Assembly (NCBI GenBank): GCA_036872755.1
Contig: JAVHNS010000001.1
Span: 1,612,001 to 1,676,000, forward strand
Length of the DNA stretch: 64,000 nucleotides
Direction: 5' to 3'
From: Orbilia blumenaviensis
Lineage: Eukaryota; Ascomycota; Orbiliomycetes; Orbiliales; Orbiliaceae
Each line of letters opens with the position of its first letter. Position 1 is the stretch's first letter. The notes under the pieces are model-generated. The model searched no databases. It was given only the letters and a program-made list of their open reading frames with translations, and was not told the origin of the DNA. A program made the translations under genes and the position numbers. Positions 57,872-64,000 of this stretch are shown here, piece by piece.

Positions 57872-58721
57872 GAGTAGGAGCGTATTGAAGTATCAGATGA
57901 AGACGAATACTATTCTGTAAATGTTTTTTTTTCTCTTTCGGTTCTGTATCACCACAGGATCGGGCTTTTCGTTCTCTCTAATTGGGTCTCGAGCATTACT
58001 GTACAGCGAGCAGGATTTATACAAGTATATCAAAAGTTTTATGGGGTAAAAAAGGATTGAGGTCGTTCCTATCGCTGTTTCATTGTTATTGTTATTTTTC
58101 TTTTTTATATATTTTTCCCTTCCTTTCCTTTATAATCTGGTTTATAGGATTTCTTTTGCTAGTACGGTTAGACGTTGGCATTCTGGCTTGGTGATCATGA
58201 GTCTAATTGTAATACTTTCAAGTATAGTACAGGCGAGCTACAAGGCTAATGAAAGCGTTATCATTTGGGTTTCTTTACACATCCTTAAGTACCCCGTATA
58301 TATACCACGGTATAGAGGCACATGTTCATGGGGTTAGAACTTCTTAAGTGAATGTATCAATAGACTTCCTTGAATCCAGCTGTTCTAATATAGATACGAT
58401 TGACTCTTCGAATGCTACTTCAATGCCAGTCTGTCGTCTCTAATTTCTACGTATATAAGGTAAGAGGCTGCATCAGAACTGTGACATCGAAACGAAACGA
58501 GTGTACAAGTACCACTCTTTATTCTAGGCCTTTCGAATTCTAAAGACCGATATTCTGCGGGTACGTCTCCAAGAAACCACGCAATTATAACGAACGGATC
58601 GAAACCTCTATCCCATCTATACTACATCAACTCTACTTTTCTCACAGTAGTCAAAACCCGCCAATCCCAATCCCAAAACACCGCCCTAATGGTCAAATTC
58701 AGTTAACACAGACTTCGCTAT
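57872..58721. other. convergent intergenic region
   Basis: Between the 3' ends of the phosphoesterase (+) and phosphoglycerate mutase (-) genes. T-rich tracts at 57921-57935 and 58090-58135 are probable 3' UTR or terminator sequence. No gene seen. Confidence 0.5.
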
Positions 58722-60572
58722 CTAATCCTTCTTCAACAGGCTCTTTCCGGTCATGTCTTCAGGAATATCCAACCCCATAAAGTCCAGGATTGTTGGCGCA
58801 ACATCGCCCAACACACCGATGTCACCGTTGAGGCCATATCCATCGGGTCTGTTCGTCATGATGAATGGTACCCGGTTGGTAGTATGCGAAGTCTTTGGCT
58901 TTCCCTCTTCGTTCAACATCTCCTCAGCGTTTCCGTGATCAGCGGTGATGAACAAAGTGTACCCGTGAGCCTTGCAAGCCTCAAAAACGGTTTCAATGGC
59001 ATGATCGGTGTGTGTAACGGCCTCGATCGCGGCGTTAAGAACACCGGTATGACCGACCATATCTGGAGGGGCAAAGTTGTTCATAAGGAATGGATATTTG
59101 CCCTCTGCGATCTTCTCGGCGAGACGGTCTGCGACTTTTTGGGCAGACATCTCGGGCTGGAGATCGTAGGTGGCGACCTTAGGAGATGCGACGAGCTCGC
59201 GGTCTTCGCCGTCGAATTGGATTTCGACACCACCGTTGCTACCAATGATTTAGTATTACAGCCAGGCAACCTACTTTACCTAGGAAGCGAGAGGTGACTT
59301 ACAAGAAGAAGGTAACATGGGCATATTTCTCAGTCTCAGCAACGTGGCACTGAGGAACACCCTTCTTGCTGAGCCACTCAGCAAGGACGTCACCCATACG
59401 CTGAGGTGGGAAAGCAACCGGGAATGGGTAGTCTCCTTTGTACCGTGTCATGGTAGTGATGGAAATATTCTGTGGGTAGTTGAAGTTTTCGAGTGGCGAG
59501 TTGTCGACACCAAGAAGCTGGGTGATTTCTCGAACACGATCGGATCGGTAGTTGAAGAAGAATAGAGTATCGTTATCTACCAAGCTTGTTAGCATTTCCT
59601 AGGCTAAAATATCGCATCGTTGCACCGTGGATTTGCAAATACCCTTGAGACGAGCCTCGTCACCGTTGACAATGATTGGCTTCAAGAATTCGTCTGTCTC
59701 ATTCTGCTCGTACCTCGATCTGATGGTGGCGACTGGATCCTCGCTGGCCTCTCCCTTGCCATTAACCAAACCATCGAGGGCAACGTTCAATCGCTCCCAT
59801 CTCTTATCTCGATCCATAGCATAGTATCGACCAACCACGGTTCCCAGCTTGCCAATTCCAGTATCTTTCATCACTCCCAATAAGGTCTCTAGGTACCCAG
59901 CACCGCTCTTTGGGTCGGTATCACGTCCGTCACCGAACATGTGGACGTATACCTCGGGGACACCCATAGCCTTAGCAACTTTTATAAGCTCGAAAAGATG
60001 TTCTTGCTTAGAGTGGACACCACCGTCCGAGACGAGACCGAGGAGGTGGAGGCGACCATTGCCGTTGATGGCCTTGTTGAAGGAGTTGACGATCTCGCCG
60101 GTCTTAGCAAATTCGCCCTGCTTGATGCTGTGGTCGATTTTGACGACGTCCTATATAGAAGAAGAATTAATATATCGTTTCCAACCCCATAAAAAGTGGT
60201 GATATCGTAGAGTATATGATGTCAAAAAACGGGTGCACCGTACCTGCCAGACAACTCTGCCAGCACCAATGTTCAAATGACCGACTTCACTGTTTCCCAT
60301 AAGCCCCTCGGGTAAACCGACAGCTGTCGAGCTGGCATCCAATTCGGTGAAGCCAGGCTTATCTTGGTAGTATTTGTCCATGTTTGGAGTATATGCCTGG
60401 CCAATAGCGTCTCCGGGTTGACCCTCGCTGGTGGGAATGCCCCATCCATCGATAACGACTATGGGCGAGTTAGCATTTTATTTTTTTTTTGTTTTGAATA
60501 TATTGTATTCGCATTGGCGATATTATAAGACTGGAACATACTGAGGACTGCTTTGTTCTTGATATCTGCCAT
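58722..60572 (-). CDS. gpmI: 2,3-bisphosphoglycerate-independent phosphoglycerate mutase (iPGM)
   Basis: Five exons on the minus strand (60572-60542, 60458-60244, 60150-59643, 59576-59303, 59238-58722) give 514 residues, the usual length. It interconverts 3- and 2-phosphoglycerate in glycolysis and gluconeogenesis using two Mn ions and a phosphoserine. Motifs: VIDGWG (first metal Asp14), [15 protein letters not shown] with nucleophile Ser67, [31 protein letters not shown] (the splice into exon 4 restores [14 protein letters not shown]), PDMVGHTG, and [12 protein letters not shown]. The protein is cytosolic. It is divergently arranged with the Mediator 9 gene, with 617 bases between starts. 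Confidence 0.96.
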
Positions 60573-61189
60573 CTTGGAATGTGGAGGGGTATCGATATAT
60601 CAGCGAATCAGCGGGGTGGCGTTAGCAATTGCTGCTTTGGAAGACTAGTATTGTCTTCTCTTTTCTAGATCTAGCTTTCTTCTACAAACGACAGAAGTCT
60701 AGTCTATATATGAAGATAGAGAAAGAGATGAAGAAAAACCAGCCGATTGGGATGAGGGTTGTTCCAGGAAATTTCTGGTTCCGAGAGAGAGAAGTTGTCT
60801 AGTTAAAGTGCTCAGTGTAGTGGTCTTATTATAATTATCGTGGAGGGGCAGCATCGGACAGGCATTAATCGTTTTGGCCATCGGCGAAAACTGCCCTCCT
60901 GAAAAAGCAACCAAAAAAAATCGAGAGAGCGAGCGGACAAGCCTCAACAGAACGTACATGTATCCATTCGGCTGGCATGTCGTCACACCCGCCAGCTCCA
61001 GACAAATTAATTGGCTAACCAACCTCATCGCCGGGATCGGGCTTCATCTTCCAACCGGCAGACCCTCGATAAAGCACTGACCACCGATACAAGTCAGGCA
61101 GACGGAGAGCTCCCTGACAGCCTTTTTTGGTCCCTTTCGTGTCTCTATATACAATTCCAAAGTTTCTGATTTGATCGTTAAACCACGCG
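60573..61189. promoter_or_regulatory. divergent promoter, iPGM and MED9
   Basis: 617 bases between the two divergent start codons, so it must hold both core promoters. The iPGM side has CT/GA-rich stretches (60640-60680 and 60718-60742), common in highly expressed fungal glycolytic genes. No specific site is claimed. Confidence 0.4.
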
Positions 61190-61567
61190 ATGGCCCTCGT
61201 CCCGGTCGACACGTCCACCTTGACCGGCCCCCACCCTCCGACCTTCCCAGCTCCCGAAACATTTGACTTCATCCCCCACACCTATGATCTTCTCGTCCGT
61301 CTGCTACCCCAGAATTCATCGACTTCTCCTCATAATCAGACAAACCTCCCTCCGATAGAGCCAAAGGACGTCGATTCCGAGTGTTCGCGTATCAGAATCA
61401 AGATTCAGAAGGCGAGGGCGGTACTCAACGATCTACCCGATATCACAAGGTCGATTGAGCAGCAAGAAGCTGAAATGAAAGCTCTCGAGGAGAAAATTCG
61501 GAGGCAAAGGGAGGTTTTGGGGAGAATTAGGGAATTGAAGGCGGTTAAAGCCGCCAAAAGCCAGTAG
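61190..61567 (+). CDS. med9: Mediator complex subunit 9 (Med9/Cse2)
   Basis: A single exon of 125 residues. The N-terminal half is Pro-rich and contains ETFDFIPHTYDLLVRLLPQ, typical of fungal Med9. The C-terminal half (about 60-122) is a long amphipathic coiled coil (CSRIRIKIQKARAVLNDLP, then EAEMKALEEKIRRQREVL) that in the Mediator middle module pairs with Med4 and Med7 partners. Med9 is a small non-essential subunit linking transcription factors to RNA polymerase II. Length and layout agree with the family, though small coiled-coil proteins are easy to confuse. Confidence 0.8.
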   Translation: MALVPVDTSTLTGPHPPTFPAPETFDFIPHTYDLLVRLLPQNSSTSPHNQTNLPPIEPKDVDSECSRIRIKIQKARAVLNDLPDITRSIEQQEAEMKALEEKIRRQREVLGRIRELKAVKAAKSQ

Positions 61568-62124
61568 GGTACAGGATGTCGGCGAAGTAGCTTAGGATTC
61601 ATTGGAATTCTAGTATTTTCAACGTGGAGGCATATGCATTCGAGGCCGGCTGAATACGATCAAGGTGTGCATCCAATTCTCCAAGCCGAATTTGATCAAG
61701 CTTGCTCACATCTCGACTTTTTTTTTAAAAAAGATTCAGTCAAGTCCCACGTAGCTCAATGGTCTACAGCGGTAGGAAGGAAATTTAGATGATATCAATC
61801 TGATAGTGATGTCACACTCTCTATCTCTCTCTTTTTGTCTGTTGACCTATATAACATTATGGTTGTTGAATACACTTTTTTCAGTTCTCCTTCCCTGGAA
61901 TATCCCCCAGAACACCTGCTTTTTTGTTTTTGTCGTCAAGATACCCAAGAAGAGATAAAAATAAGTACTACGCATGTGTGTTGAAACCCCGCAAAACCCA
62001 AACAAAGATAGAATAAGAAATAAATGACCATAAGGATAATAAAAAGGGTAGAGGTATGGGCCATACAGTGAGCCATCAAGCTACTACTACTGTATTCCGT
62101 ACTCATTGTACAAGGTGATTGAAA
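61568..62124. other. convergent intergenic region
   Basis: Between the 3' ends of MED9 and the serine hydroxymethyltransferase gene. A T-rich then A-rich element at 61719-61733 could act as a 3'-end signal. No gene seen. Confidence 0.5.
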
Positions 62125-63734
62125 TTAAACTGGGAGAGGGAAAGTAGAAGCCCAGGCAATGACCTCCTTCTGGATCTCCTGGATCTCTGGGATACCCTGA
62201 GCAACCTTGGCCTTGAAGTCCTTGAGCTTGTTGGCCTCCTTTGGCAGTTCGGATTGAACTTCCTTGGTGATGTTGATCAACTGGTCGATGTACCTAACAA
62301 CCCTCCTGAAGTCATCCTCTCCGAACCCACGGCTAGTCATAGCTGGGGCACCGATACGGATACCGCAGGGTGTCAAAGCAGACTTGTCGCCGGGGATGGA
62401 GTTCTTGTTACAAGCCATGTTGGCGTACTCGAGAACGGTCTCGACACGGGCACCGTCAAGGCCCTTGGGGCGAAGGTCGAGGAGGACCATGTGGCTGTCA
62501 GTCCCACCAGAAACAAGAGTGTAGCCGAGAGCCTTGAACTCAGATTCGCAGGCCTTGGCGTTCTTGATGACCTGCTCCTGGTATTGCTTGAACTCTGGGG
62601 TGAAGGTTTGGCCGAGAGCAACAGAGAGGGCGGTGATGGTGTGGTTGTGAGGACCACCTTGGTGACCAGGGAAGACACTAGATGAACATATATGTCAGAA
62701 CTGGAGTCTTCATTATGAGTTGGTGACAAAGATCTGAATGTACGTACCTGAAGTTGATGGCATCCTCGAGCTCGTAGAGAGTCTCCTTGCCCTTAGCGTC
62801 AACCGACCTGACACCCTTTCGGTAGAAGATCATAGCACCACGAGGACCTCGCAAACTCTTGTGGGTAGTGGTGGTTACGACATCAGCGTGCTCGAATGGA
62901 GATGGGATCACACCAGCGGCGATTAGACCGGAGATGTGGGCCATGTCGACGACAAGGTAGGCTCCAACGGAGTCAGCAATCTTGCGCATTCTAGCGTAGT
63001 CAATGAGACGACAGTATGCACTGGTTCCTGCGACCAGGATCTTTGGGCGGTACAAAATGGCAGTCTTCTCCAGCATGTCATAGTCAATGATACCAGTGTT
63101 GGTGTCCACTCGGTATGGCATGGTCTCGAAGTAGGTCGAAACGGCAGAGATCTTCTTAGCTGGAGTCTGATAACCGTGGCTCAAATGGCCACCGTGTGGC
63201 AGATCCAATCCCATCAATCTATCGTGTGGCTTCATGAGGGCCTGGTAGACCTGGAGGTTGGCGGGGCTGCCAGACAGAGTCTGGACATTGACACCCCACT
63301 TTGCGGGGTCGCAATTGAAGGCCTTGAGAGCACGCTGCTGGCACAACCGCTCAATGCTGTCGATATGCTGGTTTCCACCATAGTATCTGGCTCCAGGATA
63401 ACCCTCGGAGTACTTGTTGGACATTGGCGAACCGAGAGCATCGAAGACGGAGCGGGAGGTGATGTTCTCGGAGGCAATGAGCAGAATGGACTCCTTCTGA
63501 CGCTTGATCTCAAGGTCCTACATATGTCACAAGACATCAGAATCCCATACCATTTAAATCAATTGGGATAATTCAGAGGCTTACCATCAACTGGGCCACC
63601 TCGGGATCGAGTTCCCTGAGGGGCTTCTCCAGCATCTGTACATAATTTAGTCAGTCTCATACCGTCGATAATGACATGGCGGGGTATTTTCCAAATACCT
63701 CCTTGTGGGCTTCAGATAGCGCGTATGTCGACAT
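62125..63734 (-). CDS. shm2: serine hydroxymethyltransferase, cytosolic
   Basis: Four exons on the minus strand (63734-63699, 63635-63585, 63517-62748, 62677-62125) give 469 residues. This PLP enzyme converts serine and tetrahydrofolate to glycine and methylene-tetrahydrofolate, feeding one-carbon metabolism. Motifs: [62 protein letters not shown], and the PLP-lysine site [15 protein letters not shown] (Lys249). The splice into exon 4 restores [13 protein letters not shown]. There is no mitochondrial presequence, so it is the cytosolic form. The two tiny 5' exons (36 and 51 nt) are supported by exact frame and by the conserved [11 protein letters not shown] sequence. Confidence 0.96.
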
Positions 63735-64000
63735 TTTTGCAGGCTGATAATTAAATCTTCTGGCTGAATTGATGGGATAAAAGTGTAATGCAGGAAGAGA
63801 GCGAGAAGAAAAAATTAAAAACGAAGAAGCTTTAAATTTTTTCAGTGCCGGTCAAAGCTGGTACTTCGTCTGAAATGATTGTTTAGCGGGGCGGGTAAAG
63901 TAAAATTTTCTGCTGGATCGGAGGGCCGATGTAGCTGCAACCTCTCGCCGGCCGTGCTTTGAGCTGTTTGCCCCTGCAGCAGGATTGGGCTATTACTAAG
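63735..64000. promoter_or_regulatory. upstream region of serine hydroxymethyltransferase gene
   Basis: The 266 bases upstream of the start codon hold GA-rich leader sequence next to the ATG and no open frame of note. A promoter by position only. Confidence 0.35.

Noticed and set aside
62119..63571. Long plus-strand open frames (188 and 211 codons) opposite the serine hydroxymethyltransferase gene
   Set aside because: They mirror the codon bias of the real minus-strand gene, have no domains, and cross its introns without splice logic.

Overview
The window is nuclear DNA of a filamentous ascomycete (Pezizomycotina). The genes have short introns of roughly 50-100 nt with GT..AG ends and CTAAC- or CTGAC-like branch points. 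The gene content is typical of moulds: a cofactor-independent phosphoglycerate mutase, a PAS-type hybrid histidine kinase, DUF7707-like and other GPI-type wall proteins, and a spindle-pole/MTOC coiled-coil protein with CM1 and PACT domains. Long intergenic stretches and many A/T homopolymer runs would suit an Orbilia-like lineage, but the sequence alone does not fix the genus.

Layout. 1-8.8 kb: no supportable gene. 8.8-20.2 kb, plus strand: a GH17 wall glucanase, the CM1/PACT coiled-coil protein, a small secreted peptide and a DUF7707-like GPI protein. 21-32.1 kb, minus strand: a hypothetical coiled-coil protein, a sugar transporter, an orphan ORF, a YPT35-like PX protein, a cysteine-rich GPI protein and an Atl1-type alkyltransferase-like protein. 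32.9-43.6 kb, minus strand: a DHA2 drug transporter with a 4-nt micro-exon, a 14-exon hybrid histidine kinase and a DUF202 membrane protein. 45.2-49.6 kb, plus strand: a cytosolic GH3 beta-glucosidase and an APH-type kinase-like protein. 50.4-51.4 kb, minus strand: a SWIM/RING protein. 51.4-55.5 kb: gene-poor, with a decayed Ser/Thr-rich extracellular-type gene. 55.5-64 kb, housekeeping: a Ted1/Cdc1-like phosphoesterase (+), phosphoglycerate mutase (-), Mediator subunit 9 (+) and serine hydroxymethyltransferase (-).

The genes do not form an obvious biosynthetic cluster. Recurrent themes are the cell wall and surface (GH17, three secreted or GPI proteins, the GPI-anchor-processing phosphoesterase), transport, signalling and core carbon metabolism. 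3-Phosphoglycerate, the substrate of the mutase, is also the precursor of the serine used by serine hydroxymethyltransferase.

I assembled exon structures by hand from splice consensus, reading-frame continuity and family resemblance. Every multi-exon model given closes in frame, but none has transcript support here. Family names rest on recognised motifs, not on searches.
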